Assembly (NCBI GenBank): GCA_963277665.1
Contig: OY728120.1
Location: 421,792,138 to 421,856,137 of the forward strand
Reading direction: 5' to 3'
From: Viscum album
Taxonomy: Eukaryota > Streptophyta > Magnoliopsida > Santalales > Viscaceae
Length of the DNA stretch: 64,000 bases
In this document: one piece after another, positions 1 through 12,884 of the stretch
How positions within the stretch are numbered: the first letter of the stretch is position 1
Layout of the letters: each line of letters opens with the position of its first letter
Notes under the pieces: generated by a model
The model's input: the letters and a program-made list of their open reading frames with translations, nothing else
The model's database searches: none
Told to the model about the DNA's origin: nothing
Made by a program: the position numbers and the translations under genes

Positions 1-78
1 GGGATTTTATCCATTGAGATCATGTCAGTGTTATGTAAAAATGTACAGTATCTAGGTCACTGGTGTCAAGGAATTACA
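1..78 (+). repeat. 3' tail of the 5' LTR of gypsy element A1
   Basis: The stretch ends in ATTACA at 73-78, and two bases later a tRNA-Met-type primer site begins. This is the usual LTR end followed by primer-binding site of plant Ty3/gypsy elements. The rest of this LTR lies outside the window. The end compares with GGGGCGTTATA (read on the minus strand) and GGGGCCTTATA at the ends of the other two family A LTRs in this window. Confidence 0.6.
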
Positions 79-80
79 GT

Positions 81-92
81 TGGTATCAAAGG
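81..92 (+). other. Primer-binding site (tRNA-Met type) of element A1
   Basis: TGGTATCAAAGG matches the plant initiator-Met primer site TGGTATCAGAGC at 10 of 12 bases. The sister copy A2 has TGATATCAAAGG in the same place, so the CAAAGG ending is probably a family feature rather than private decay. Confidence 0.75.
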
Positions 93-199
93 ATGTTTAG
101 TACAAATCTTGGAAGTTAGATTTAGAAAAAATATTATTAGTTAACATTAACCTATGATAGACTTTGAGTATTAGTATATAAGAACATCATAGAATTTTG

Positions 200-1660
200 T
201 TAATGTAATGATTTTGTGATTTTTGAAAGAAATAAATCCCTATATGGATACGAATAGGTAGAGGTTGCTCTGGCCCAGATGCACCTAGGGGGAAACCCGA
301 GAACACTACATTGATCTTGTCTCGAACAAGAACCAATGCATTACAACAGGGCTTGCTGCACTCTTTGGTTATGACACTCTTGTGGGATATGCTTTCGATA
401 ATTCGAATTATCATTACAAACCATTATAAATAATTTATTAGTATATACCTCCTCAAAGAAAACATTTTTATGATTATGGATTATATCCTTAAACTGTTCA
501 ATTTATGTTAAGTGTTTTACATGTTTGGAATTAAGTATTTCAATTCTTAAAAATATCTACTATATTCCATTATTTAGAAGTGGAACCTAGTTGGAGGAAT
601 ATAAACTATATCAACGCACATAAACCATATAGGGATTTACCTCATACTCAAGATAATTATAGTGGAGCTGGTGATACAATTAGTCCTGATCAACTAATTC
701 CCATACTAGGACAACTCACTCAGGTTATGAATAATATCCTTACCCATATAGAGTACCCTTATCCACAACTTGGAGGATCAATGTTAGACTGCTTTATGAG
801 GTGAAATCCACCAACATTCAATGAGAGTACAAATCCATTAGTAGTAGAGCAGGGGATAAATTCTTTAGAGAAAATATTTCATGCATTGGAGAGTAGAGAA
901 AGGTAAAAATTTTTCATGGCAGTTTATCGCGTCATGGGATATGCAGATCAATGGTGGTCAACAATACAAAACCCAAAAATGATGAAGAAGTTTAAAGTAT
1001 ATAATGGAGGGAGTTTAAATAGATTATCATATAAAAATACATTCATTGTGACCATCAAGGAGATATGGAAGGAGCATTTCTGAGTTTGAGGAAAAAGAAG
1101 GATGAGAATGTCGCAATGTGTGAGGAAAAATTTACAAGGTTAAAAAGGCATGCTGCAGATTATATATGTTACAAAATGATTTATATTAATAGATTCATTG
1201 ATGGGAAAAACCATTTATCCATCAAGAATTAGTCTCATAATCCTTATCATCATATGAATATATTTTCTCATGAGCTATCAAGACAGAAACAGAATTATCT
1301 ATGTACTACGACATTAAAGAAAAGAAATTGAAGAATATATCTGATTAAAACTCAATAAATGGAAATAAGGGGAAGAAGGGAAAAGTTTAATATCCGTCAT
1401 GCGGTAAATGTAGGAAGAAACACCTTGATAATTTCCAAAAGGGAATGGGATTCTGTTACAAGTGTGGTGATAAAGGCCACCAAACTCATGATTTCAAGGG
1501 AAAGAAAAATGCTTTCAATGTTGAATGCTAGAATTTTAGAGAAATGGGGAATTATGAAAATGAATGTCTTAAGATCCAATATAACTTACCTCAGAAAATT
1601 CCAAGATTATGTGATCACTAATTCAGAAGAAGAAGCTCCAAAAGATGTGGTGGAAGGTAA
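200..1660 (+). pseudogene. gag: Broken gag of Ty3/gypsy element A1
   Basis: Gag forms the nucleocapsid shell of the retrotransposon particle. The reading frame is broken. A capsid-type block begins near 808 with N-P-P-T-F-N-E-S-T-N-P and continues into V-Y-R-V-M-G-Y-A-D-Q-W-W near 920-960, the normal order of the plant retrotrans_gag domain. A Zn-knuckle follows at 1458-1500, C-Y-K-C-G-D-K-G-H-Q-T-H-D-F, preceded by a C-G-K-C pair near 1400. The last knuckle Cys is Phe. The leader at 200-420 is clearly similar to the reverse complement of about 8130-8350 in copy A2. An open frame at 1359-1832 runs across the knuckle in another frame and continues into the protease. The start codon cannot be placed. 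Confidence 0.8.
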
Positions 1661-3365
1661 TTTAATAGTTTCCTCAAGTTTAGAAAATGCATTATTTGAT
1701 TCTGGATCATCGCATTGTTTCATATGTTCCCAGCCTGCTAATAAAATTAGATATTTTCAATTGGACTTAACAAGTTATTTTTCAGTGGAAACACCTAAGG
1801 TAACTATCATCTCAACAATGTTTTGTGAATAAGTTCCCATTAGGGCATATAAATGATTTTTATGTGTTGATTTCATCATTTTACCCATGATTGAATTTTA
1901 TTTAATCCTCAAAATGGATGGGATTTCTGACCATGATTTGAAAAATTAATTTTAAGAAGAAGGAGGTTACAATTTTTTATGATGATAATGAGTACTTTAT
2001 CTTTAGAAAAGAAACATCACCACCTGATTCTTATCTATATCCACCCCAATTATCACTACTAATTTCAATTATTGGGGAGGATGAAAATTAAATAACTATG
2101 GGTGAGAAAATTAATGTTCGAATAATAGAGGACTTGTCTATTGTGCATGAATATATAGATGTGTTTCTAGAGTATTCACCCTAAAATCCTCCTGAATGAG
2201 AAATTGATTTTTCCATTTTTTTTATTCCTAGTTCAAGGCACATATCGAATATCCCTTAGAGAATGGCCACTGTGTAATAAGTGAAACTATAGAAACGACG
2301 ATATTAATTTAGTAATAATGGATTTAGTCACCATAGTGTTTCTCCATGGGGAGCCCTTGTCCTTTTTGTGAAGACGAAAGATGAATCCATATGGTAGTAC
2401 ATTGAATGCTTGGAGATCAATGCTATAACACTAAAGAACATGTATTCCATACCTCGCATTGATTATTTATTTGACCAACATCATAGAGTACCACTATTGA
2501 TTGTTTCTGATCATGATCCCCATATTATATCATGATTCTGGAAAAGTCATCAGAAGGCCATGGATACTAAACATCATTGAGTAGTTCCCACCACCCTCAA
2601 ATTGATGGACAATCAGAATGGACTATTCAAACCATAGATGACATGTTGAAATCATTCTCACCTGACTTTCATGTTATGTGGGATCATTATTTACCTCTGA
2701 TAGAATTTTTCTATAAGATTACCGTCAATTCAAGTATTTAGATGGCACCATATTAAGTGTTATATAGAAAACGATGTCACACCCAAAATATTTGGGATGA
2801 TTTTGGTTAAATAATACTCGTAGTCGCAGAACATGTTGAGGAAACAACAGAAAAAGGGATGATTATCCAAAGCCCCATCAAAGTATCCCAAAGTAGGAAA
2901 AAGAGCTTTGTTGATACCCGAAAGAAGGATTTGGAATTTCATATAGGAGATCATTTTTTCTTTAAGGTATCTCTATATAAGGGTGTTATATGTTTTGGTA
3001 AGAAGGGTAAATTGGGTCCCATGTACATTAGAACTTTTTAAATTCTAGAAGGAATTGGAGTTGTAGCATATCGCTTGGAAATACCTCTAAGTCTCTCTAA
3101 AGTTCTTGATGTGTTCCACATATCACTATTGAGAAAATACATGTCTATCCAAATGCATGTACTCACCTATGATGAAATTGAACTGGAACATGTTATGTCT
3201 TATAGTGAAGAGTCTTTCAAAATTCTTTATTCCATAGAACAAGTGATGAGAAACCTGATGACTCGTCTGGTAAAAGTTCAATGGAGAGACCATAAGATGG
3301 AAGAGGCAACGTGGGATCCCAGGGAACATATGATGAAGATCCAACCAAATCATTTTATTCAATAA
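1660..3365 (+). pseudogene. pol: Broken, internally deleted pol of element A1
   Basis: Pol normally encodes protease, reverse transcriptase, RNase H and integrase. Protease is visible near 1690-1730 (A-L-F-D-S-G-S-S-H-C-F, from the D-S/T-G-A-S-H-S-F active site). The N-terminal RT follows at about 2100-2475, with V-S-P-W-G-A-L-V-L-F-V-K and I-P-R-I-D-Y-L-F-D-Q. At about 2479 the text jumps straight to integrase (V-P-L-L-I-V-S-D-H-D-P), so the RT catalytic core, RNase H and the integrase N-terminus are missing. Integrase runs to about 2770. The C-terminal part is well preserved at 2859-3041 and 3075-3365, with V-F-H-I-S-L-L-R-K-Y and a chromodomain-like V-K-V-Q-W-R-D-H..E-E-A-T-W. Several stops and frameshifts make it non-functional. 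Confidence 0.88.
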
Positions 3366-3397
3366 TATTCTAGAAATTTTAATGATGGAATTATTTT

Positions 3398-3410
3398 AAG
3401 GATGGGAGAA
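3398..3410 (+). other. Polypurine tract of element A1
   Basis: AAGGATGGGAGAA is purine-only and sits directly before the TGTAACACCC start of the 3' LTR. This is the position of the plus-strand DNA primer in Ty3/gypsy elements. Confidence 0.75.
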
Positions 3411-5600
3411 TGTAACACCCCAATCTCTAACGATATGTTTCGCTTTTAATAATGCAGCAGCTTGTGTTGTACGCAACTTAGAGTTTTAACACCCCATGAC
3501 CAATCAAATTAGTTGTTATGAATTGTAATAAAAACTCTCTGAAATTTACAAAATATTATTTTTCCAAATGGAATTCATTTTTGGATTCGGAATATCAAAA
3601 TTAACTTAGGGTGAATTTTTGTATTTTTCTGAATACTTTCAATTTTTGATGAATAGTAAAAAAACAATGTGTTATTGTTTAAAACTGAATATTTTTTTAA
3701 ATAATTAGTTGTTTTATTTTAATTTATTTTATGTAAAAATAGATATATAATACTTATATATGTTCAATTTAATCCACTGGAGTAATTTCATAATATGTTT
3801 ATATATATAAAATTTTATTGATCTTTTTACAGTCTTTTACCCACCTTCAAGGAGAATTTGAAAATTTGCATAAAATATATTTTACTGAATATTTTAATTG
3901 AATTTAAATAATAATAGGGAAATGGTTATTATTGGCATGTAATAATTGGTTCAATAATATGAAAATAATTTTTGGTGACTAGTATCTTTTTCCATTTATT
4001 TACCACGACTAAATGTAAATAGGGTAATTAAAGGTAAAAATGATATTATAATTACACTAAAACATTTTTTAATTCTATTGGATAAGTTTAATTCCAACCA
4101 AAAAAAACCTTATATATAATATATGACCCCCTTTGGTTCACTTGGATTAAATTAAGACATTTAATATTATTTTATTTAAAGAAGAGTTAAAGGTGTTAAA
4201 TTCAACGTTTAATAACTAAACGATTTTTAATATAGGTTTACAAAAAATATAAATTCGACATAAAATATTAATTATAAAGGTAAAAAGATTATACACCTAA
4301 TGGTATTTTATTTAAAAAATTTAAACATTATATAATTTATTTTATTATAACATAATGTTGATGCAGTAATTACTTTATAAATAAAATATTAAAATAATTG
4401 ATATTATAAATAACCAAATAAATTTAAATTGAGACTTATGATGATTTCCATTAATTTTATAGATTAATATGACATGTTAGGGTTGATTAATTAAATTTTA
4501 TTCAAAGTGATAATTTTTTTATAGCTTTCAAACGAATCATATACTAAATAGTATCAAAATTGACATAATTGACTTTTTAAAAAAAATACTATATTATTAA
4601 TTGATATAAAATTTAAAAAAATTACGGTTTAGCCAAAGGACTTATATAATGTTATATATATTAATAATGAACTAATTGGGGTTCTCATGGTTGTTTATTG
4701 TATATTTGTTAACCCTGTAATATAAAAATACAAAAAGACATGGTAAATGTCAATCTATTTTACTAAGAGTAAAATATAAAAAATAGTTTTAATATAGTGA
4801 CTTAAACCAGTCCAAAACCTATTGGTTGATATGAAATAGACCCATACCCACCTTATCCTCGAAATAAATAATTTTGGAGCCATTAGAAAGTGAAAATGAT
4901 TTTTTCATAAAATAATATTTCAATATTTTCATAAAGTGGCCCTCACCTCTATTATAAAAGGGTACTTCCTCTTCTATTAATTTCACACCTACAAAGCCAA
5001 ACCCTAAAAAATATCCCAAAAACTTCTGTCAAATATAACTAGAGTCATTAATATGATCATAAATCCAACCTAAGAAGCCCTTTTGATTAACTCAATAGGA
5101 AACACCCAAATTAGAGGTAATAATTTCACCACCCTCTATCAAGTTCACCACTTCTTCCACTTCTCCTTTCTTTATTGATTACATTCCAAAATAATAACTC
5201 TAGTACTTTGTACATACTGTGATGTTATTATAAATATTGTACATCCATATTCATTATTCTACCCATCCAATAAATGACAAAGTCACCATACGTGCATACG
5301 TATGGCATATCGTCTCCACGTCATGGTGTAGTTTGTTATTCAAACAGTTCATTATTTTGGATTTGTTTAATAATGAGTTTAACTGATGAAAATAATAAAT
5401 ATAACATGTTAATTATTCTGTATATATGATATAACATCCAATTACATATGATTTCACCTTCAATATAATCCTATTATTTCACATCCGTACGTACAGATTA
5501 ACGTCTCCACAAAGGCGATGAGATTCATTCCCCATCGTAATCATTCAAGAAAAATTTCCATTTTATGATTAAAAATAGTGTTTATGAACATAATATAATT
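3411..5600 (+). repeat. 3' LTR of element A1, truncated on its right
   Basis: It starts with TGTAACACCCC after a polypurine tract. Blocks at about 3540-3660, 3900-4100 and 4800-5020 recur in the solo LTR (57470-57600, 58140-58370) and, reverse complemented, in the A2 LTR (12130-12200, 11620-11760, 10730-10960). A promoter-like TATTATAAAAGG lies at 4950-4961. Two copies of a CGTACGTACG/GTCTCC module lie at 5287-5328 and 5481-5520. About 600 bp near the start is missing relative to the solo LTR. The right part (1.5 kb or more) is replaced near 5.6 kb by minus-strand LTR sequence, so the right edge is approximate. Confidence 0.75.
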
Positions 5601-5649
5601 ATTTTATATAACCAAATAAATTCTATCCATAATAAACATGTCTTAGATA

Positions 5650-6068
5650 ACCAAGCATATAAAGGAAAATGAATCAGTTAACACCTGAAACGATTATAAT
5701 ATTGATATATTTTTAACAAAGCAATATTATAGAATCATATAAGATATCATATTTATGTATTTAGTTCATGTATAATTTAATAACAATTTTTTAACTATTA
5801 TACAAGAGGTTAATTGAATTTTTTTAAAAATACTTCTTTTATCTAAAAAAATTAATTTCTTCTAATATTATGTATAAGAAAAATGTAACATGGATTCTAA
5901 TATTATATGTAGAATATATAATTCAAATTTCAGTTTATACTATTCATATTGGATTTTTGAACAGCTAGTTTTTTAAGTCATGGTGCACTTGAACTCGATG
6001 TTGCGGCTAGAAGAAGTTATTGAATTACTTAGAAGAGAAAACACACAATGAAATATTTGGGTGGTACA
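5650..6068 (-). repeat. Stub of the 3' LTR of element A2 (minus strand)
   Basis: Read on the minus strand, this begins TGTACCACCCAAATATTTCA and matches the start of the A2 5' LTR at about 12480-12884 (TATAACACCCTAATATTTCA). In plus coordinates 5800-6068 and 12610-12884 are therefore direct repeats. A G-rich, polypurine-like TTTGGGGATAA precedes it on the minus strand. Only the first 400 bp or so of the LTR remain; the left edge is approximate. Confidence 0.6.
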
Positions 6069-7400
6069 TTATCCCCAAATTAAATAAATTGTTCCCTCTC
6101 AATTTTGAAAATTTTCATCAAAAATAAATTGTTAAAAATAGAATTATACCTTTGTGGAAAATATACATTGAAAATTGGGTTAATAAAATTTAGTCTTAAA
6201 AAGAGTGAAAGTGAAATCAAAATGTCACCACCAAATTATTGTCTTGATTAGGATAACATTGGTGGCATGTAGAGACACATCATTTTAGGGAAAATTTAAA
6301 TATTTATTGGGAGATATTGGGGTCATCAATCACAAACAAGTTTGAAATTGAGGGCCTCAAAGCCATCAATCTATGATGATTTAATATATCAAGAGTTCAA
6401 CAAAACATAGCGTATTTGGATGACACATTTTTTATTTTTATGATCCTTTCTGTAATGTTTAGGAATTAATTTCATCATATATTAAGTAAAAAATTATACT
6501 TGAAATGTAGTGTTTCATCCGTTAACAAGTTTTTACAACATACTCATCCTTCACTCCAAAATATTACCGATCTCAAATTTTTTTACTTATCCTAATCATA
6601 TAGGCATCCAAAAGTATTAAATTAATAATTCATTAGTCATAATATTTAAAAAATACATTATACAAACTATGACATCATGTAGGCTCGTGGTAGGTGATGA
6701 ACCCTTGTCGCCATTCGGTTGTGGGATCAATTCATGTAGCCTTGCCGGATGTGACAGGTTGTCACCCAACCTCCGTGTTGTCCATTTATAACAATCCAAA
6801 AATAATCATAAAAAATCATTAACCATAAAAATATTATGAAATGTCATAGATATTCCATTTCCACCTTTAGACTTATCCGAAATACTTTTTCCCAAACTCG
6901 CATTCCAAAATTCATATGGAAGGTAAACACAATAATGATATTTTTTCCACTTAATAACATGAAAATACTTTCATCGTGTTTTTTTTAACTTAGTAGCACT
7001 GTGAATTGCCATTAAACCTTATTAATTACATTAATTCTCACTTATTCCTTATAGAATTATGGATATACTCATTATATTGAAAAAAATTTAATGTCCATCA
7101 ATAATGGAATAAACAAGAAATTTATTAGCTTCAATGTAGACAATAATATCAAATATAATTTATCCAAATCAATCATATATTATTACAAAATCACTACCTC
7201 AGTATTAGAACCATATTAAGAATTATCTTTCCTTCAACAATTTATTTTCCAAAAATATTGTCATTCTATTGTGTTACTTTTCATAGAATCATATAATCTC
7301 AAATCCTCAATGCAGTAGTACAGCAGTGAAATCCTTATTTATTTCCCAAATTCATATAACATGTACATCATTGATACAAAAATCAAATGAAATAGTTCAT
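6069..7400 (-). other. Internal region of A2 without recognisable pol
   Basis: This lies between the gag remnant and the 3' LTR stub of the minus-strand element A2, where pol would be expected. I could not recognise RT, RNase H, integrase or chromodomain motifs. Either pol was deleted and replaced or it has decayed beyond reading. A GC-richer patch at 6670-6790 stands out from the AT-rich surroundings and is unexplained. Confidence 0.35.
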
Positions 7401-8420
7401 TAATAATTACATAAGAACACTAGTCATTAATCATCATTTTTGTTAGTATCATAACTTGATTATTATCCAATAGCATCATTGGGGGCATACTCTGATGATT
7501 GGACATTGATTCTCATAGTGTCCCAAATCCTTGAAGATGAAGCATTTTACGTTTGAATCCTTTTTATGACACAAGAAATCATGCACATGGTGTCATTTTT
7601 ATCCACATATATAAAAAACGATCATTCCCTTCAACTATTTACCAAGGTGATTCTTTCCACAGTTATCACATATGGTAAAATTCATCTTTCCCCTCTTCCC
7701 TTAATCCTTCCTTCTCTCAACCATCCTTTTCTTCACTTGCTTCCCTTGAAATCCATAAGAATCAAATAATTTTTAACATTTTTAATTAACACATGATACT
7801 ACATATTCAAATTATGAGAATATGTGGATGACTATTCCCCGTCTACATGTTGGATTAAAACTATGTAATATATGACCCTTCTTACTCTTAGGATCATGCG
7901 TATTTCCAAGGTTCTCATTCCTTCTACTGGGAACCATTTTTAAAAAATGGAATACACTAGGTTAGTTTATGAATTTCAATGCATAATTCCAAAGTAGTAA
8001 AATACCTAACATAAACTGAAAAGATTATGAATATAATATATAATTATAAAAAATTTGTTTTTTCTTTGAGGAATAATTTACTCCTAAATCCTTCATAATG
8101 GCTTCTAATGAAAATGAGAATTAACCTAATCATATCCCCTAGGAGTTTCGTAATGAAGAGTGAAGTATGGCCCGTTGTCATGTATCCGGGCAACTTGGGT
8201 CAAGACCGAAACTCTTTATAGGAGATTCCATTTCAAGGTACATCTGTGCCAGATCTGCCTCTACCTTCTTGTATGCAGACATGGATGTATTGCATACAAA
8301 ATACCCAAAATCTCTACATTACCAAAATTCTATGATGTTATTTTATTCTAATACTCAATGTCTATCTTTGGGTAACGTTCTCTAATTAATGTTTTCATAA
8401 GTCTAGTTTCCACGTTTTTT
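7400..8420 (-). pseudogene. gag: Broken gag of Ty3/gypsy element A2 (minus strand)
   Basis: On the minus strand a knuckle region reads C-D-N-C-G-K-N-H-L-G-K, then after a stop F-Y-I-C-G..H-H-V-H-D-F, at about 7560-7680. It is the counterpart of C-G-K-C-R-K-K-H-L and C-Y-K-C-G-D-K-G-H-Q-T-H-D-F in copy A1. Both copies carry Phe in place of the last Cys; A2 has also lost the first. The 5' part (about 8130-8420) shares the segment around AACATCATAGAATTTTG with A1 near 183-200. Stops interrupt every frame, and the plus-strand frame over 7566-7769 is only a shadow. Confidence 0.7.
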
Positions 8421-8429
8421 ATTAAAATT

Positions 8430-8441
8430 CCTTTGATATCA
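8430..8441 (-). other. Primer-binding site of element A2
   Basis: On the minus strand TGATATCAAAGG follows the LTR end (GGGGCGTTATA) by two bases. It differs from the A1 primer site by a single base. Confidence 0.65.
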
Positions 8442-8443
8442 AC

Positions 8444-11400
8444 TATAACGCCCCAATCCTCGATTCCAGGAGTTGGTGATTTATATTAATACATTATCAT
8501 GATTACAAGGAATCATGTCCCAAAAGAACAATTACTTTAGTAGTCTTAAAAAATATATTACATACATGAATGTTACATTACACATTAAAACATAAAACCC
8601 AACCTATATAATGCATTTAGAAAACCATTATTCCCTTATCATAACACTACATATCAAATATAATACACTTCTTTGAATACTTGGAAAACAAAAAATAAAA
8701 AAGGGGTGATATCAGATGCTCATTAAGGGTAAATAATTTAGCAGAAGCTATAAACATTTAAGGAATGATGTGTAAAAAGAAAACACCCTTTTAAACAAAA
8801 ACATTAACATAATATGGATGAAATAAATAAGAAAATACCATATAAACATGAACATGGATATTCTACTAATTGAATAATCATATGTAATAATTAATTTCAT
8901 TATGAGGGAATGCCTAATCTCGGACATCATTAATGCATAGTTAATGCCTCTTTCCAATACTACAAATAATAGTTCTATCAAGGCCTTGTTCCAAGACACT
9001 AATTTGTCTTATGAGATCTACTGATTCATCAAGCGAAAATAGTGGGCCACAACCATGATGTACTAATTCCATTGTATTGCTTATGTGAAAATATTGAAAC
9101 AAAACATAAGTATTATTATTAAAACTAGCATAAAAAATGGAAATAATTAAACCATAAACCTTGAAGGGTATAATTAAAAAAATCCACAATTAAACATATC
9201 ATAACTCATTCAATAAAATATGGAAGATTGTATTATAATAAATAAAGCTTAATCAAGAATAATATCCAGTAAAGGATGTTGACATAGTTGAAAATGGTCA
9301 GTAAAACATTTTGAGAGGAATATCCCTTTTTGTGAAATAATTTAAAATTCACACATTTATAAAGGAATTAATTTAAAATATATATTTTAATCAAGCATTC
9401 CTATAAAACATTGAAACTTTTGATTGGAATTATCATTTTAAAAAAACATGTCTGTATAAATAAATCATGAAAACCAATATGATGTCATGGACATTAATGA
9501 GAATGATTTAGAAGAATAAATATTTTAAACATTTAAAATGATGTTTTAGTTAATATTAACTTGAAATATTCATTTTGAAATTCCTTTTATGATAAATGGA
9601 TATGGATAATAAATATGTCCTAGAACATACATACACATAAAAAATCTTGGATAATTATGTGAGTGAGGAATTAACCCTTACCTTTCACATTATTTTGGTT
9701 AAGGGTACGTTTAACCTCTTATATAATGACCATAGTATGTTATTAAATTTTACCAGAACAATATTCATATTTATTTTATCCTATATTATTCATTTATTAC
9801 TTTATATTACCCATTTAATAATGATTTCAATGTTAAATTAACATTTTAGATAATAATCACGTTCTTTATCGTACGTGTTTTAACATGTTATTATTGATCA
9901 TATAATTTAGATCATGATTTAAAAATGTACAGAATATAAAACATGATTTATATATAATATATATATTGAATATAAATTTGTATAATATATAGATATATGA
10001 ATTGGAAAATACCTTTTATGGAGATGGTAGACCGTACATATGCTTAAACGATGTATCTGTTTTCATATTGTATTGAATGAAAGTAAGTGAATACGATATA
10101 CATGAGTATATAAATAAATATATATATATAGTATCATTATTATGTCAAATATTACATACTTATTAATAATATATATTTTTATAATCATTTTTGAATAGTG
10201 AATCTAGAAATGAATCTCATTGGGTCGTGGAGATGGAAAGTCGTACGTACACACGAGCACTAATATAATTTACTTCATGATTATAATGTATAGAATCAGA
10301 TTGTATGTTAATTATATAGATAAATTAGAATATTAATTTATTTATTTATATACATATTACTTATCATTATATCCATCCAAATAATTTAGCGTTGAATAAC
10401 AAATTACACCATGACGTGGAGACGGTAAGTCATACGTACGCGCACATAGTGAAATTACCATTCATAGGATGTATAGAATAATGAGTATGGCTATAAAATA
10501 TTTATAATAACATCACATTTCGTAGAAGTTAATTTAGTTATTATTTTGGTATGGAAATAACATAAAATGAGAAAGTGGATGAAGAAAAGAACTTTGAAAT
10601 AGGTGATAAAATAATTACCTATTCTTTGGGTGTTTCCTTTTTATTTGAACAAAAACTCTCCTTAGGATGTCTTTATACTGAATTTAAGGCCTCTATGTTT
10701 ATGTGAGGTATGTTGGTAGAAGATATGGGTAGGGTTTATCCAAGCATAATGGATTTGGAGGTGTGATTTTGAGAGAAGGGGAAGTACCATTTAATAAGAG
10801 AGGTGAGGGTCACTTTAGGAAAAGTATGAAAATTTTATTTTATTATATAATTATTTTTGGTTTCAAATGGCACAAAATTGATTTATTTATAAACTAAGGT
10901 GGGTATGGGTATAAATAATCTCAACCAATAGGTTTTAAACAATTTTAGGCCACCATATTAACCCAATGATTTAGATTTAACTCTTAATTAAATAGTTTAA
11001 CTTTTACCTTGCCTTCTTGTATTATTATAATAAATGGTTAATACTTAATATAAAAATATGAGTGAACCCCAAGTGCTTTATTATTTATATATATATAATT
11101 ATCTAAGTCATTTGGCTGAACCTTATATTTTTATAAATATTATATCAATTAATAATATTGTATTTGTTTTAAAAACACATTTATGTAAATTTTGACACTA
11201 TTTCGTATTTTGATTTTGTTATAGTCATAAAAACATTATCACTTAAAAAAATAATTAATGAAACCTAACATGTCATATTATCCATTAAAATTCGTGGATG
11301 TCATCCATAGCCACAATTTACTTTCATTTATATATATATAATACCAATTGTTTTAGTCTTTCATTGATAATATAATTACTCCATCATCATTATGACATAA

Positions 11401-12884
11401 ATAAATTTAATTATATAATATCTAATAATTTTAAATAAAATACCATTATTTAAGAATTATTTTTAAATTTATATTAAATATTTTTAGTCATATTTAACTT
11501 ATGTATAATCCTATATTATAAATGGTTATTTAATAAACATTGAATTTGACACTTTTAACCCTTCATTAAATAAAATAATAATAAATGTCCTAATCTAATC
11601 CAACTGGATCAAAAAGAACATATTTTATTCCTAAGGTTTTTTTTGGTCGAAATAAACTTATAAAATAGTATTAGGGCATATGTTAGGGAAATTATAATAT
11701 CATTTTTACCTTTAATTACCCTATTTACTTTTAACCGTGGTAAATAAAATCAAATACTATTATTCATCAAGAATTATATTCAACTTTTTGAACCAAATTT
11801 TACTTAATGATTTCAACCATGTCTCTTGGATTTTTGAAATTCATTTAACAGAAGCGGTAAAATTACGTTTTTTTGTAAATTTACATATTTTCCTAGAAGG
11901 TGGGTAAAAGACGTTAAAAAGTTCAATTAACTTTTATAGATCTAATTTTGGTAGAAAATGACTCCAATGAATTAAATTGAATGAATATGGAAATTATATA
12001 TATATATATATATATATATTTAATTAAATTAACTTTAAATAATATAAATAAATATTTATATAAATATTCATTTTTAAACAATTACGTAATGATTTTCACT
12101 ATTAATAAAAAATTAAAAGTAACCAGAAAAATAAGAAAAATTAACCCAAATATAATATTGATATTCCAAATCCAAAAATGATTTCTATTTTACCAAATTA
12201 AAAACTTATAAGTTGCATTTATTGATTATAAATTAATTCTAATATCAAAACCAGAAGCCTGTTTTTTAAAAGGTTAAAACTATCAAAATATTTACATGTG
12301 TTTATGTCAAATTTTAATGTTAAATTACTTATAATGACCCAAATTATATTAAATGATAAACATATAATCTAATTATACTTAAAAACCAGTCAAATGCATA
12401 ATTTAACACAATAAATTAATTTGATTATAAAAGATGTTTTCAATTAACTTTTTATATTTTTCATTATTCATCACAATATGCATTTTATAAAAAATGTAAA
12501 AAAACAATTATCAGAAATAATTATTATGTACCACATATAAAGAATAATTTAATTTCATTAAATTTAATATATAAATGTGTTAAATATTGGTTTTAAAAAA
12601 TGTACTCCATTTAATGGTGGTAAAATTGAGTTTTTTTTTAAAAAATACTTCTTTTTTCTGAACAAAAGAATTTTTTATTATATAATGTCTAAGAAACACA
12701 TAATATGGATTCTAAAGTTATATGGACTATATTCGATTAAAAATTATGTTAATATCATTCCTAACAACTTTTTTGAATGGCATGCTTAGTAAGTCGTGGT
12801 GCGCTCGAACACGGTTTTGCGTGTCAAGCATGTTATTAAATTACATTGAAGAGATAACATACTATGAAATATTAGGGTGTTATA
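8444..12884 (-). repeat. 5' LTR of element A2 (minus strand, about 4.44 kb)
   Basis: Both ends are visible on the minus strand: start TATAACACCC at 12884 and end GGGGCGTTATA at 8444, followed by a primer site. Length agrees with the 4.23 kb solo LTR at 56.7 kb. Inside, on the minus strand, are the TATA-region block (10730-10960, with the TATA decayed to TTATTAAA) and three copies of the GTCTCC/CGTACG module near 10420, 10231 and 10022. A (TA)n run lies at 11996-12020. It is the reverse of the A1 3' LTR, so 3.4-5.5 kb and 10.0-12.2 kb form a long, diverged inverted repeat. Confidence 0.75.

Noticed and set aside
6617..6799. Minus-strand open frame of 60 codons over the GC-rich patch
   Set aside because: It has no recognisable motif and is too short to support. 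The base composition is noted as a finding, but no gene is called.
7566..7769. Plus-strand open frame at 7.6 kb
   Set aside because: The minus strand carries the gag Zn-knuckle of A2 here, so the plus frame is a shadow.
11996..12020. (TA)n microsatellite, with similar runs near 43606, 54318, 61955 and 62556
   Set aside because: Ordinary AT microsatellites, expected in DNA of this composition. The 54.3 and 62.0 kb runs are shared only because they lie in the Y repeat pair.
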